DNA of 64,000 nucleotides from Hyphomicrobiales bacterium (lineage in GTDB: Bacteria > Pseudomonadota > Alphaproteobacteria > Rhizobiales > Devosiaceae). The position numbers and the translations under genes are program-made. Under the pieces are notes generated by a model. That model searched no databases and had not been told where the DNA came from. It worked only from the letters and a program-made list of their open reading frames with translations. Positions 1 to 8,663 of the stretch are shown one piece after another. Positions within the stretch are counted from its first letter, which is position 1, and every line of letters begins with the position of its first letter. The DNA lies in assembly GCA_026981645.1 (NCBI GenBank), contig JALSII010000052.1, positions 1 through 64,000 of the forward strand, written 5' to 3'.

Positions 1-129
1 TCAGTATCCAGAACCGCCGCGTTTGAGCCGGCCAGGGCAGTTTTAATCCGCAAGGAGAGGCATCTGGCTCCCTCTACACGCAGGTGTGAACGTCAAAAAA
101 GGACTTCGCTCTTGCCAAGGCGTCACCAA

Positions 130-153
130 GTATATTAGAGAAGCTTAATATAC
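130..153. promoter_or_regulatory. Dyad upstream of rhodanese gene
   Basis: GTATATTA (130-137) and TAATATAC (146-153) form a perfect 8-bp inverted repeat with an 8-nt centre, ending 22 nt before the rhodanese start codon. AT-rich dyads of this size are typical operators of dimeric winged-helix repressors such as the ArsR family, some of which control sulfurtransferase genes. The binding protein is not identifiable from the window. Bases 1-129 hold no gene I can support; a reading frame ending at 44-46 could be the tail of an upstream plus-strand gene. Confidence 0.45.
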
Positions 154-175
154 AATTGATGCTTTCGGAGATAAC

Positions 176-631
176 ATGCCCCCAGTCCGTTCCATTCCCG
201 CCCGGTTTGCTGCCACACTGTTCGCTTTGCTGGCTTTTGCGCTTCTGCCGGTCAGCGTCCTGGCGTTCAACCCTGAAATTGACCTGAGCGTTCAGCAGAC
301 CTTTGAAAAAATGAATGAAGGTTCCCTTGCTCTGGTTGATGTCAGAACCGAAGAGGAATGGCGCCAGACGGGAATAGCAAAGGGGGCGACACCCATTTCC
401 ATGCTGGATCCCGAATTTCTTGCCAAACTGGCGGCAGTCCAGAGCGCAAACCCGGGCAAAACGATTGCCTTTATCTGTGCCTCGGGTCGTCGCTCAGGCA
501 TTGTACAGGCTGAACTGGCCCGCCGCGGCTTTGAAGATATTTACTCGGTTTATGGCGGCACCACGGGCTCAAGAGACGCCCCGGGTTGGATCGCCGAAGG
601 CCTGCCGGTGGTTACCTGGCCCGGAAACTAG
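176..631 (+). CDS. Periplasmic rhodanese-domain protein
   Basis: A 151-residue single-domain rhodanese (thiosulfate sulfurtransferase fold). An N-terminal signal peptide (hydrophobic core about residues 11-30, ending VLA) suggests export to the periplasm. The active-site loop is C-A-S-G-R-R with the catalytic Cys at about residue 101, and the family's DVRTEEEW motif lies at about residues 55-62. The domain carries sulfane sulfur on the Cys as a persulfide; the physiological acceptor is unknown. The start ATG follows GGAG with good spacing. It appears monocistronic, since the next gene is convergent, and a dyad sits in its promoter region. Confidence 0.85.
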   Translation: MPPVRSIPARFAATLFALLAFALLPVSVLAFNPEIDLSVQQTFEKMNEGSLALVDVRTEEEWRQTGIAKGATPISMLDPEFLAKLAAVQSANPGKTIAFICASGRRSGIVQAELARRGFEDIYSVYGGTTGSRDAPGWIAEGLPVVTWPGN

Positions 632-667
632 CCCGCGCCGGAACCTCCACAGCGACAAAAATCCATG

Positions 668-1948
668 TCAGCCGCCGATGGTGGGCAGGGTCAGGTCGCC
701 CGAATTCAATTTTCTGGCCGTCAATTCAGAAGTATCAACGCCCTTGGGCAGGTCCAGAATCTGCCAGACATTGAGCAGTGCGTCACGCAGTGCAACGATC
801 ATTTTTTCATCATGCAGAGGCGTGGGAGTTATGCGCAACCGCTCTGTCCCCTTGGGTACGGTGGGGTAATTGATCGGCTGGATATAAATATTGTGCTTCT
901 CAAGAAGCATGTCGCTTGCCGCCTTGCAAAGACGCGCGTCTCCCACGATGAGGGGCACAATATGTGTTTTTGTCGGCATGACCGGCAGGTTGGCTTCGCC
1001 CAGTATTTCCTTGGTGCGTGCCGCCTGGCGCTGATGGGCTTCGCGCTCCGCAGAGGACGATTTGAGGTGCTCGATTGAAGCGCGCGCTGCGGCGCAAATC
1101 GCCGGGGGAAGAGCAGTAGTGAAAATAAACTCTGGCGCGTAGGAACGAATAGCATCGGCAATGGCCTTGCTGGTAGCAATATAGCCGCCCATGGTGCCAA
1201 AGCCCTTGGCCATGGTACCCTCGATAATGTCCATGCGCTCCATCAGGCCATCACGGTCGCAAATGCCTCCGCCGCGGGGGCCGTAAAGTCCCACTGCGTG
1301 CACCTCATCAATATAGGTTAGCGCGCCAAACTCTTCGGCCAGATCGGCAATTTCCGCTATGGGCGCAATATCACCGTCCATGGAGTAGATGGACTCAAAT
1401 ACAATCAGTTTTGGCCGTTTTTTGCCTGCGGCTTCCAGTAACTCGCGCAGATGCTCCATGTCATTGTGGCGAAAAATCTGCTTTTGCATGCCCGACAGGC
1501 GAACGCCGGCGATCATGGAGGCGTGGTTGAGTTGATCCGAAAGGATCAGACAGTTCGGGATCAGCCGGGCAATAGTTGAAATTGCGGCCTCGTTGGAGAC
1601 AAAACCGGAGGTAAATACCAGAGCAGATTCCTTGCGATGCAGGTCAGCAAGAGTGCGCTCAAGCTCTACCAGCGGCCGGTTGGTGCCTGATATATTGCGG
1701 GTTCCCCCCGCTCCAACACCCATCTCGGAAGCGGTCTCACGCATGGCGGCAATAACGTTCTTATTCTGCCCCATGCCCAGATAATCGTTTGAACACCAGA
1801 TGGTGATTTCTTTAGTGTTGGCGGCACTATCGCGATAGGTGGCGCGGGGGAACCTTCCCGCAATCCTTTCAAGATCGGCAAATACGCGATAACGCTTTTC
1901 CCGCCGCAACACATCAACGGCGTCTTCAAACAGCCCGGTATAGTCCAT
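668..1948 (-). CDS. hemA: 5-aminolevulinate synthase
   Basis: PLP enzyme condensing glycine and succinyl-CoA to 5-aminolevulinate, the first step of tetrapyrrole synthesis by the C4 (Shemin) route of alphaproteobacteria. The product is 426 residues when started at the ATG giving [10 protein letters not shown], which has AGGTG upstream and matches the family N-terminus; a longer in-frame extension to 2107 lacks support. The PLP lysine lies in TMAKGFG at residue 248, the position known for Rhodobacter ALAS, and the YIDEVHAVG motif is present. An FNR/FixK box lies about 175 nt upstream. It is convergent with the rhodanese gene. Confidence 0.96.
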   Translation of the reverse strand: MDYTGLFEDAVDVLRREKRYRVFADLERIAGRFPRATYRDSAANTKEITIWCSNDYLGMGQNKNVIAAMRETASEMGVGAGGTRNISGTNRPLVELERTLADLHRKESALVFTSGFVSNEAAISTIARLIPNCLILSDQLNHASMIAGVRLSGMQKQIFRHNDMEHLRELLEAAGKKRPKLIVFESIYSMDGDIAPIAEIADLAEEFGALTYIDEVHAVGLYGPRGGGICDRDGLMERMDIIEGTMAKGFGTMGGYIATSKAIADAIRSYAPEFIFTTALPPAICAAARASIEHLKSSSAEREAHQRQAARTKEILGEANLPVMPTKTHIVPLIVGDARLCKAASDMLLEKHNIYIQPINYPTVPKGTERLRITPTPLHDEKMIVALRDALLNVWQILDLPKGVDTSELTARKLNSGDLTLPTIGG

Positions 1949-2120
1949 GAAAAACACCTGCAAACGCCGGAGGCGCCCCAACTGATCCGGTATAGGCCTT
2001 AACTGTTTAGGCCAATTGGGCGCGTATGCAACACGCATACGCGCTTTGTGATCGGTGATGCGACCATTTTTCGCGCTTTCCGGCAACAAAAGCACCCGGT
2101 CTTTCAAACGGTCATGCGAG

Positions 2121-2134
2121 TTGATTCAGATCAA
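2121..2134. promoter_or_regulatory. FNR/FixK-type box upstream of hemA
   Basis: The sequence TTGATTCAGATCAA is an exact match to the TTGAT-N4-ATCAA consensus bound by FNR, FnrL and FixK oxygen-responsive regulators. It lies about 175 nt before the hemA start codon and about 217 nt before the plus-strand acyltransferase-like gene. FnrL/FixK control of hemA is known in Rhodobacter and rhizobia, so hemA is the likely target. The non-coding stretch 1949-2350 also holds a 12-bp inverted repeat and no gene. Confidence 0.8.
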
Positions 2135-2201
2135 TGCAATTCCAAATAATCTGTTTTTCTGCCGGCCTTGGAGTACAAGACCGTATAACACATTGAAAAA
2201 C

Positions 2202-2252
2202 ATGGTTATTATGAAGAAGTTCTCTCGGTTGAAAATCTCGCATAATAACCAT
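2202..2252. repeat. 12-bp perfect inverted repeat, 27-nt centre
   Basis: ATGGTTATTATG (2202-2213) is repeated as its exact reverse complement CATAATAACCAT (2241-2252). It lies between hemA and the divergent acyltransferase-like gene, ending about 98 nt before the latter. It could be two half-operators spaced about 3.7 helical turns apart or a long mRNA hairpin in the 5' leader. It is AT-rich and lacks a following T-run, so a terminator is unlikely. Confidence 0.55.
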
Positions 2253-2350
2253 TTTACACTCCTCTACTTGCCGCTCCTGTTCTGAACAGCTAGCATCGGG
2301 AAAAATCCTCATATAAAAAGAACTGTCTTGCAGCTCAGGGAGTAAGTTTA

Positions 2351-3631
2351 GTGAAGAGTTTTTCAGCTACGAGTTTCCCCTCGGATCAGCCGGAGGTCCT
2401 GGAATATGCGATGGAAGCCGTGCGCAAGAACCCGCAGGCCTTGTTTACGGCGTTCCAGTGGTTTTTGTATTCCGCACGCAACACGGTCTATTTCACTGCC
2501 TTCTCCACTGAGACATTCGACAAGGAAAAGCTGTGTTCCATGGTGGCACAGATGGTTGCCCTGGCTCCCCAACTGACCCACGGTTTTATTGGTGCCCGCC
2601 CCGGCCAGCCCTTTCCCGCCCACATGCTTGAGGCCATAACCTCGATTGAGCAGGTTGATGATTTTGATGGCTATCCTGACAAGTGGCTTGACGCCGGGCA
2701 GGACTTGTTTTTGGAAGAGGAACTGCCCCTGTTTCGGGTGAAAGTGATCGTGCGAAAAGACGGTCCAGACGAACAGGGCCGTGCCTCAATGATTCTGGTT
2801 CGCTCCTCCCATGCTTTGATGGAAGGCTCTGACTCAGCTTTGCTGACCCGCTCCATGCCTTCAGGACACGGCACAATGTCCTCCAAAAAGAACAAGGTAC
2901 CCATCGGCCAGCGCATTTCCATGGCGCTGGGGGCCGCCCTTGTTGTGCCCATGCACATGATTTCTGCCCATATTCTTTCGCCCAAAAAAGTAGAGATGGG
3001 TTTTTCTTCGGTGGCTTTCGATCGGACCAGATTGCGCCGCATGTCCAACCGGCTGGGGGTGCGTCAGCGCTCGCTGATGTTCGCGGTGGTCATGCATGCT
3101 CTCAACGATGGCGGCTCAGGCTTCAGCACCAAAAAAATCCGCGCCTTCTATACCATGCTCGATACCGAGCGACACGATCTGGACGATGACTTTTTCCGGG
3201 TTCGTTCCGTTGAGGCATTCTTTCCTGTCAATGACAATCTGGAAGAATTTGTCAAGGCGGTGGATGCAACCATCGGCCAGATCGAGTCAAAAGATGTGTC
3301 CAAAATGCAGTTCATCATGAACGCCATGTTCAAGGCCCATCGCGGCCTGTCCAAAGTGCTACCCTTCCTTTATTCAGAGCGTTTTTTCCGCTTCAATGGC
3401 AATGTGGACATGGTGCTGACCATGGTACCGCCCCATCGCACCTATGGAGACCTGACCAACGGCATTATCGAGCCGATCTATTGCGGCTCCTATCATCCCG
3501 GCTCAAACCTTTGTACCTTTGTGCCCGCCCGCAAGCACGTGACGCTTAACTTTTCCATGCGAACCCAGCACCTGCCCAATGTCGAAAAAATTGCCAAGCT
3601 GCTCGATCAACTGGATGTGGAAGATAATTGA
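2351..3631 (+). CDS. WS/DGAT-like acyltransferase-fold protein, copy 1
   Basis: 426-residue cytosolic protein with no close family I can name. Residues 125-133 (LPLFRVKVI) followed by S-H-A-L-M-E-G-S-D at 153-161 resemble the strand and H-H-x-x-x-D-G active-site motif of condensation-domain and wax ester synthase/DGAT enzymes, with E in place of D. A hydrophobic segment lies at about 190-208, and the C-terminal part has conserved YCGSYHPG and LPNVEKI. A paralogue at 32956-34254 aligns over the full length with its His at the matching place. The GTG start follows CAGGGAG. A CoA- or lipid-linked acyl transfer role is inference from the motif alone. Nothing I can support lies in 3632-3874. Confidence 0.6.
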   Translation: MKSFSATSFPSDQPEVLEYAMEAVRKNPQALFTAFQWFLYSARNTVYFTAFSTETFDKEKLCSMVAQMVALAPQLTHGFIGARPGQPFPAHMLEAITSIEQVDDFDGYPDKWLDAGQDLFLEEELPLFRVKVIVRKDGPDEQGRASMILVRSSHALMEGSDSALLTRSMPSGHGTMSSKKNKVPIGQRISMALGAALVVPMHMISAHILSPKKVEMGFSSVAFDRTRLRRMSNRLGVRQRSLMFAVVMHALNDGGSGFSTKKIRAFYTMLDTERHDLDDDFFRVRSVEAFFPVNDNLEEFVKAVDATIGQIESKDVSKMQFIMNAMFKAHRGLSKVLPFLYSERFFRFNGNVDMVLTMVPPHRTYGDLTNGIIEPIYCGSYHPGSNLCTFVPARKHVTLNFSMRTQHLPNVEKIAKLLDQLDVEDN

Positions 3632-3874
3632 CCTCACAAAGCCTGCTGCCCAGGTCGGCTGTGTTCAGATTTCAGGTTGTTTCAGGTGGCCTCGGCCGGG
3701 TAGAGAAGGTTGGTCAACTTGACAGGGCTGCGGCACCGTGTCGTAACTTGAAGCACGATGGCCTCAAAGCTCCAGGCAGGAGGCTCCGGCGCGGCCATTT
3801 TTGTTTTCACCATCCTGCCTCAATTTTGGCTTTGAATGTGGGGCCAATAAAGAGCTTCAGGGGGGATTTCCAGT

Positions 3875-4543
3875 ATGAAATATAGAGTTTTACCAACTAT
3901 AGGCGCAGTGCTGCTGCTGTCGGCCTGCACAAGTTTTAATCCGTTTACGGGGCAACAGCAGATTTCAAATACCGCAGGGGGCACAGCTGTCGGTGCTGCA
4001 ACCGGCGCTGTGGGGGGGCTGGTTGTGGCATCTGCAACAGGCACTGACCCGCGCGTTGCCGCCCTGATTGGCGCTGGCGTTGGTGCACTGGCGGGGGGTG
4101 CGGTTGGTGCCTATATGGACCAGCAGGAAGCCGAGCTTCGTGCCCAGCTTCAGGGCACCGGCGTTTCGGTGACCCGGGTTGGCGACCAGATTATTCTCAA
4201 TATGCCTTCAAACATAACTTTTGATGTCGGCCGGTCCGATGTCAAACCCCAGTTCCGGGCAACCCTGCAATCGGTCTCCCTTGTTTTGCACCGTTTCGGC
4301 AAGACCATCGTTGATGTGGTGGGGCATACCGATGCCGACGGCACTGAAGAATCCAACCTGTTGCTTTCACGCCAGCGTGCCACAGCTGTTGCTAACGTCA
4401 TTGCTTCGCAGGGCATCAATCCGAACCGTTTTTTCATCGACGGCAAGGGCGAGAGCGATCCCATTGCCAGCAATGCAACGGATGCGGGCAAAGCCCAGAA
4501 CCGGCGGGTGGAAATCCGTATTTCTCCGCTGCGCGCCAGCTGA
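3875..4543 (+). CDS. OmpA-family outer-membrane lipoprotein
   Basis: 222 residues. A lipobox (LLLSAC, Cys18) directs lipidation. Residues about 35-90 are a glycine/alanine-rich zipper, and residues about 112-215 form an OmpA C-terminal peptidoglycan-binding domain with the motif VGHTDADGTEESN and the closing NRRVEIRI. The architecture matches YiaD-type lipoproteins, which tether the outer membrane to the cell wall. It stands alone, with a short leader after the acyltransferase-like gene, and is followed by a strong hairpin shared with the convergent TRAP operon. Confidence 0.88.
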   Translation: MKYRVLPTIGAVLLLSACTSFNPFTGQQQISNTAGGTAVGAATGAVGGLVVASATGTDPRVAALIGAGVGALAGGAVGAYMDQQEAELRAQLQGTGVSVTRVGDQIILNMPSNITFDVGRSDVKPQFRATLQSVSLVLHRFGKTIVDVVGHTDADGTEESNLLLSRQRATAVANVIASQGINPNRFFIDGKGESDPIASNATDAGKAQNRRVEIRISPLRAS

Positions 4544-4621
4544 CAACAAGTTCAAGTCGGCAGTTTATCGAATATGGGGATCGGCGATGCCGGTCCCTTT
4601 TTTTGGAAGCAGACAACAAAA

Positions 4622-4652
4622 CGCCCCGCTGATATGCTCGGCGGGGCGCCCG
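4622..4652. terminator. Bidirectional terminator hairpin
   Basis: CGCCCCGC (4622-4629) and GCGGGGCG (4641-4648) form a perfect 8-bp stem with an 11-nt loop. T-rich tracts on the plus side (CCCGTTTT) and A-rich sequence on the other (AACAAAA) let it end both the lipoprotein transcript and the convergent TRAP operon. Confidence 0.8.
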
Positions 4653-4679
4653 TTTTGCGGTGGTTTTGTGCCTGTGGCC

Positions 4680-6005
4680 CTATCCGTAAACGATATTGGG
4701 CAGCCACAGTATGAGCTGGGGGAACAGCATCAACAAGGTCAGTCCCAGCAACTGGATGGCAAGGAAGGGCAATGCCGACTTGAAGATATCCGACATCGGT
4801 ATTTCCTTGGGCGCCACGCCTCGTAGATAGAAGAGCGCATACCCGAATGGTGGCGAGAGGAAACTCATCTGCATATTCACCAGATAAAGCACCCCGAACC
4901 ACAAGGGGTCAAAGCCAAGATCCTTGATGATGGGCACAAAGATGGGCACAGCCAGCAACAATATGCCGACCCAGTCAAGAAACATGCCCAGCACAATCAG
5001 AATAATCATCATCAAGATGAGAATACCCCAGGGGCCAAGACCGGTTGCATCCAACGCACCGGTGACGAACTGCTGCCCGCCTTCCAGAACATAAAGCCCC
5101 ACAAAGATAGTGGCACCGAACATAATCCAGATGACCATCGAAGAGGCTTTAAGCGTGGTGATGCAGGCTTCGCGAACGGTGCGCCAGTCAAGCTGCCCGT
5201 GCAAGGCGGCAACGATGAACGAGCCAAAGGTGCCGATGCCGGCAGCTTCCACTGGCGTTGCCGCGCCCGAGAACAGGGCCGAGAACACCACGAGAATGAG
5301 CATGATCGGCGCCGCCATCTTGCGCATCAGACGGAATTTCTCGCGTACCGAAATGCGTTCCTCAACCGGAATTGGCGGGCCCAGTTTGGGATTGATGTAG
5401 GAGCGCACGGTCACATAGATGATGTACATGCCCGAAAGCATCAGCCCCGGTATCACCGCACCAATGAATAATTCACCCACTGACTGATCGGCAACCACCG
5501 CATAGATGATGGCAAGGATAGAGGGCGGGATAAGAATGCCCAGCGTGCCACCGGCCATGATCGAACCCATGGCGATTTTGGTGTCATATTTGCGCGCCAG
5601 CATCGCCGGCAGGGCAATGATACCCATGGTGACAACCGCCGCCCCGATAACCCCGACCATTGCAGCAAGGATGGTTGAAGCGATGATGGTGGCCGAGGCC
5701 AGCCCGCCCTTGAGACCGCCCAGCAATTTGTAGATCACCGAGAACATGTCATTGATGATGCCCGCTCGCTCCAGCATCGCCGCCATAAAGATAAATAGCG
5801 GGATGGCTGAAAGCTGATAGTCGGTCATCAGCGGGAAGATGCGGCTTGGCACGATGTTGAGCGTGTCCATGTCGCCAAGAATGAACAGGAAGACAATTGC
5901 CAACCCGCCGGTTACGAAGGCCAGGGGCAGGCCCGCCATCAGGAGCACCAGAAGGGTGCCGAACATGAGCAGGGTCAGCCAGCCAATTTCAATTTCAAGA
6001 CCCAT
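4680..6005 (-). CDS. dctM: TRAP transporter large permease (DctM family)
   Basis: 441-residue membrane protein with about 12 hydrophobic segments, the translocating subunit of a tripartite ATP-independent periplasmic importer driven by an ion gradient. Typical DctM landmarks are visible, including GGTLGILIPPS and a C-terminal SPPFGYALFYLRG. The ATG at 6005 is chosen because AGGAGG lies 8 nt upstream; it overlaps the end of the small-permease gene by 11 nt, indicating translational coupling. It is the last gene of a run that starts with bhcA. The substrate is not readable from this subunit; glycolate or a related 2-hydroxy/2-oxo acid is inferred from context. Confidence 0.93.
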   Translation of the reverse strand: MGLEIEIGWLTLLMFGTLLVLLMAGLPLAFVTGGLAIVFLFILGDMDTLNIVPSRIFPLMTDYQLSAIPLFIFMAAMLERAGIINDMFSVIYKLLGGLKGGLASATIIASTILAAMVGVIGAAVVTMGIIALPAMLARKYDTKIAMGSIMAGGTLGILIPPSILAIIYAVVADQSVGELFIGAVIPGLMLSGMYIIYVTVRSYINPKLGPPIPVEERISVREKFRLMRKMAAPIMLILVVFSALFSGAATPVEAAGIGTFGSFIVAALHGQLDWRTVREACITTLKASSMVIWIMFGATIFVGLYVLEGGQQFVTGALDATGLGPWGILILMMIILIVLGMFLDWVGILLLAVPIFVPIIKDLGFDPLWFGVLYLVNMQMSFLSPPFGYALFYLRGVAPKEIPMSDIFKSALPFLAIQLLGLTLLMLFPQLILWLPNIVYG

Positions 6006-7224
6006 CAGTGGCCTCCTGTTCTGGAGCTTTTGGAGCAATCACAAGTGCTATATCCTTGGAGATTTTGGACAGGCCCTGCAGGAAGAGCAGTACCCCGCCA
6101 AGCACGATAACCAGTTTCACCGGCCAGTACTGGATCCCCCATTCGGTGAACGAAACTTCGTTCTGCCCGATGGAATCCATGGCAAATATCCAGCCCGTCC
6201 AGATGAGCGTTCCGGCAAAGATGAAGAAAAACACCGACGTCAGAAGATTGGTGATCGCTTTTCCGCGATCCGAGAAGTTGGCGTAGAAAATATCAACCCG
6301 CACATGGCTTTCCGTCAGCATGGCGTAGGAGCCGGCAATGAGATATTGCATGCCGAACATCAGGAACATGCCCTCATGGGCCCAGTTCGTGGGCGAGTTG
6401 AACACATAGCGCACGATGACTTCGTAATAATAAACGAACACCGCAATCACCGACCACAGGGCAACAAACTCTCCGGTAAACAGGGAGATACGATCGATCA
6501 CCCCGGCCAGTCCCTTGCCCACATGTTCGCTGTCATCAGCCAGAATTTCGCGATCGACCTTGCCATCCGGGCTGGTTTTGAGAATTTCCCGGGCCTTTTT
6601 GGTCATCGAGGGGATCAACACCAGATCAACCAGCATAAAGGCAACGATCACCAGAAAAGCTGAAAATGCTATTGTTGACCATTTCTGGCGATTGTCTGTA
6701 GCTTCCTGAACCATGGGTTCAAGCGTTGCCTTCTCCGCGGCAAGCTCGTCCAGCTTGGTTTCAGCATTTTCAAAACGCTCGGTCTGCCGGTCAATGGTAC
6801 GCTGTACCCGGTCACGAGCCGACTGATCTTCCTCGGCAGTACCGATTTCAGCCAGCCGGGCGCGTGCAACTTCCAGCTCTTCAGTTGCCTTTTCGATGGT
6901 ACGCTGGGTACGCTGGGTACTGGACTGGATTGCGGAAATCGCCCCGTTTGCATCGGAAAACACAATGCGCGCTTCGCGCTCCATTGAGGAGGCAAACAGG
7001 ATGATGCCAAACAGGGGCCAGTAAAGAATGCCCCATCTGTTCTTGAGGTAAAGGCGGTGAAAGCCGAAAAAGCCCCCCACCACCCAGATGAAATAGGCAA
7101 TACCCACAGACCTGGAACCAGGTTCGGGCTGCTTTTGCCTTGATAGATACATGGCCACGAGCGGAAAAACGACTAGTCCCGCCCAGTAAAGCCAGTGTGG
7201 TAGAACGAAACCAATGCTTGGCAT
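5995..7224 (-). CDS. dctQ: TRAP small permease with TM2-like and coiled-coil extension
   Basis: 409 residues, more than twice the usual DctQ length (about 160-200). From the ATG at 7224 (GGGAGG upstream): a membrane segment at about 6-27; a TM2-like unit at about 40-78 containing GGFFGFHRLYL; a charged heptad-like coiled coil at about 80-170 (repeated E/K/R/A, e.g. EELEVARARLAEI); a membrane segment at about 173-195; then a standard DctQ domain from about 225 to the end with the signature RYVFNSPTNWAHE. DctQ helps DctM dock the binding protein. The N-terminal part is not needed in classical TRAP systems, so it probably adds assembly or partner binding (inference). Confidence 0.88.
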   Translation of the reverse strand: MPSIGFVLPHWLYWAGLVVFPLVAMYLSRQKQPEPGSRSVGIAYFIWVVGGFFGFHRLYLKNRWGILYWPLFGIILFASSMEREARIVFSDANGAISAIQSSTQRTQRTIEKATEELEVARARLAEIGTAEEDQSARDRVQRTIDRQTERFENAETKLDELAAEKATLEPMVQEATDNRQKWSTIAFSAFLVIVAFMLVDLVLIPSMTKKAREILKTSPDGKVDREILADDSEHVGKGLAGVIDRISLFTGEFVALWSVIAVFVYYYEVIVRYVFNSPTNWAHEGMFLMFGMQYLIAGSYAMLTESHVRVDIFYANFSDRGKAITNLLTSVFFFIFAGTLIWTGWIFAMDSIGQNEVSFTEWGIQYWPVKLVIVLGGVLLFLQGLSKISKDIALVIAPKAPEQEATDGS

Positions 7225-7327
7225 CGCGTTCCCTCCCTTCGCGACCATTTTGTCTGGTGTTGGAAATGAAACCGGTGCGCCGCCCGACGACAATCCGCCG
7301 GACGGCAAACTTTTCAGAAGACGAAAT

Positions 7328-8434
7328 CTAGACCGTGATTTCCATGCCTTCAATCATCTCAGGGGTCACATAGCCAAGTGTGCCTGACATCATGTAGTCG
7401 AGCTGGATCTGGAAAATCCGGGCTGCATCGGCGTCCTTGTTCGCCCATGCGTACCAGCGCTTCACAGCGATTTCGGTGATGACTTCCACATCATCCTGGC
7501 TCAGGCGTGTCACCTCGGTTCCCGCTTCTTCAAACGCTTTCCATGCCAACTGATCGGCGGCCTGTATTTTGGCGTGATGCATGTCGGAATAGACATGCAC
7601 TTCGCTTTCAACGAACTTCTTCATTTCGTCAGGCAGCGCATTCCAGGATTTCATGCCAACCGTGAGGTCCATGAGATCGACGGGTTGATAAACCGACATG
7701 AAACCCGGAGGGCCCATGGAGATATAATCGGTTACCTGATCGAACCCGAGCGCCAGGTTGATGGCGGGCCCCACATAGTCGGCCACGTCAATAGTGCCTT
7801 TTTCCAGAGCCGGGAAGATTTCAGAGCCCGGAAGCAGGGTAGTTCTTGCACCCAGTTCCTGGAACACTTCGGCAACCATGCCACCAGGAAGGCGCATTTT
7901 GCGGCCGCGGAAATCATCCACTGAACGAATTGGAACCTTGGAGTGAATGATGTTGGCACCATGATGGATGGGGCCCACATAATACATGTCTTCCTTGGCA
8001 AACAGTTCCCGGGCAATTTCAAGTCCGCCCAGACCATAATAGAACACATCCCATTCATGCGGATTGCGCAGACCCATGGGGTAGGAGCTCAGGAACACAG
8101 AAGCCGGAATCCGGCCGGCCCAGTAAAGGGTGAACGGGTTCATGGCATCAAGCACGCCGTTCTTCACAGCGTCAAAAAGCTGGAAATCACCCACGACATC
8201 CTTGGCGCCGAAGGGGATGAACTCCAATTGCCCATTGGTCTTTTCCTGAATGGATCCACACCAGTCCTTGAATATTTCAAGGCCGATGCCACCGGGCCAG
8301 GAAGTCTGCAACTTCCAGGTAATGGTGTCGCCGGCAGCCGTGGCAATGGAGGGTGCCGCAAGGGTACCCGCCGCAACTGCGCCGCCGACAGCGGTTTTAC
8401 GCAAAAAATCGCGTCTGTTGGTCGTTTTAGTCAT
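7328..8434 (-). CDS. dctP: TRAP substrate-binding protein (DctP family, TakP-like)
   Basis: 368-residue periplasmic binding protein. A Tat signal is present (NRRDFLRKTAVGG, cleavage near TAA at about residue 34). The mature part has DctP features, including the ligand-arginine region GRKMRLPGG, and resembles the TakP 2-oxo-acid-binding branch (WPGGIGLEIFKDW near the start). It delivers substrate to the DctQM permease encoded just downstream, 103 nt away. Given glcDEF and bhcABCD directly upstream, glycolate, glyoxylate or another 2-hydroxy/2-oxo acid is the best guess for the ligand, but this is inference. Confidence 0.9.
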   Translation of the reverse strand: MTKTTNRRDFLRKTAVGGAVAAGTLAAPSIATAAGDTITWKLQTSWPGGIGLEIFKDWCGSIQEKTNGQLEFIPFGAKDVVGDFQLFDAVKNGVLDAMNPFTLYWAGRIPASVFLSSYPMGLRNPHEWDVFYYGLGGLEIARELFAKEDMYYVGPIHHGANIIHSKVPIRSVDDFRGRKMRLPGGMVAEVFQELGARTTLLPGSEIFPALEKGTIDVADYVGPAINLALGFDQVTDYISMGPPGFMSVYQPVDLMDLTVGMKSWNALPDEMKKFVESEVHVYSDMHHAKIQAADQLAWKAFEEAGTEVTRLSQDDVEVITEIAVKRWYAWANKDADAARIFQIQLDYMMSGTLGYVTPEMIEGMEITV

Positions 8435-8527
8435 GGATTTTTCCTCCGTTTAGTGGAAATCGTACTGCCGTTTACTCCCGACAACAGTACAGCCGTTGTG
8501 AAAGGTGAACTTTCGCGCGACCTTGAT

Positions 8528-8564
8528 GGCCGAAAACGGCCGAGAAACGCGCCTGACTGGCGCG
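8528..8564. other. Two small hairpins between glcF and dctP
   Basis: GGCCG-AAAA-CGGCC (8528-8541) and CGCGCC-N5-GGCGCG (8548-8564) are adjacent perfect stems in the 229-nt gap between glcF and dctP. Neither is followed by a T-run on the minus strand. They may set transcript ends or stability between the enzyme and transporter parts of the locus. I see no other feature in this gap. Confidence 0.4.
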
Positions 8565-8663
8565 CTGGTTCGGACTGCATCTGGCAGCCTCTATCTTCGT
8601 TCCCGGTCCGGGAAGGTGTTCCCGAAACGAAACGAGGAATCTGATAACCGAGCACAGGAGAGA

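Noticed and set aside
1949-2107. 53-codon N-terminal extension of hemA
   Set aside because: ALAS proteins start near MDYxxxFExA, and a good ribosome site precedes that ATG.
3628-3885. Plus-strand 85-codon frame after acyltransferase-like copy 1
   Set aside because: It begins at TTG, has no ribosome site, no recognisable domain and runs into the lipoprotein gene; treated as non-coding.
5839-6663. 274-codon plus-strand frame across dctM and dctQ
   Set aside because: Antisense shadow of two well-supported membrane-protein genes; composition is that of reverse-translated hydrophobic segments.
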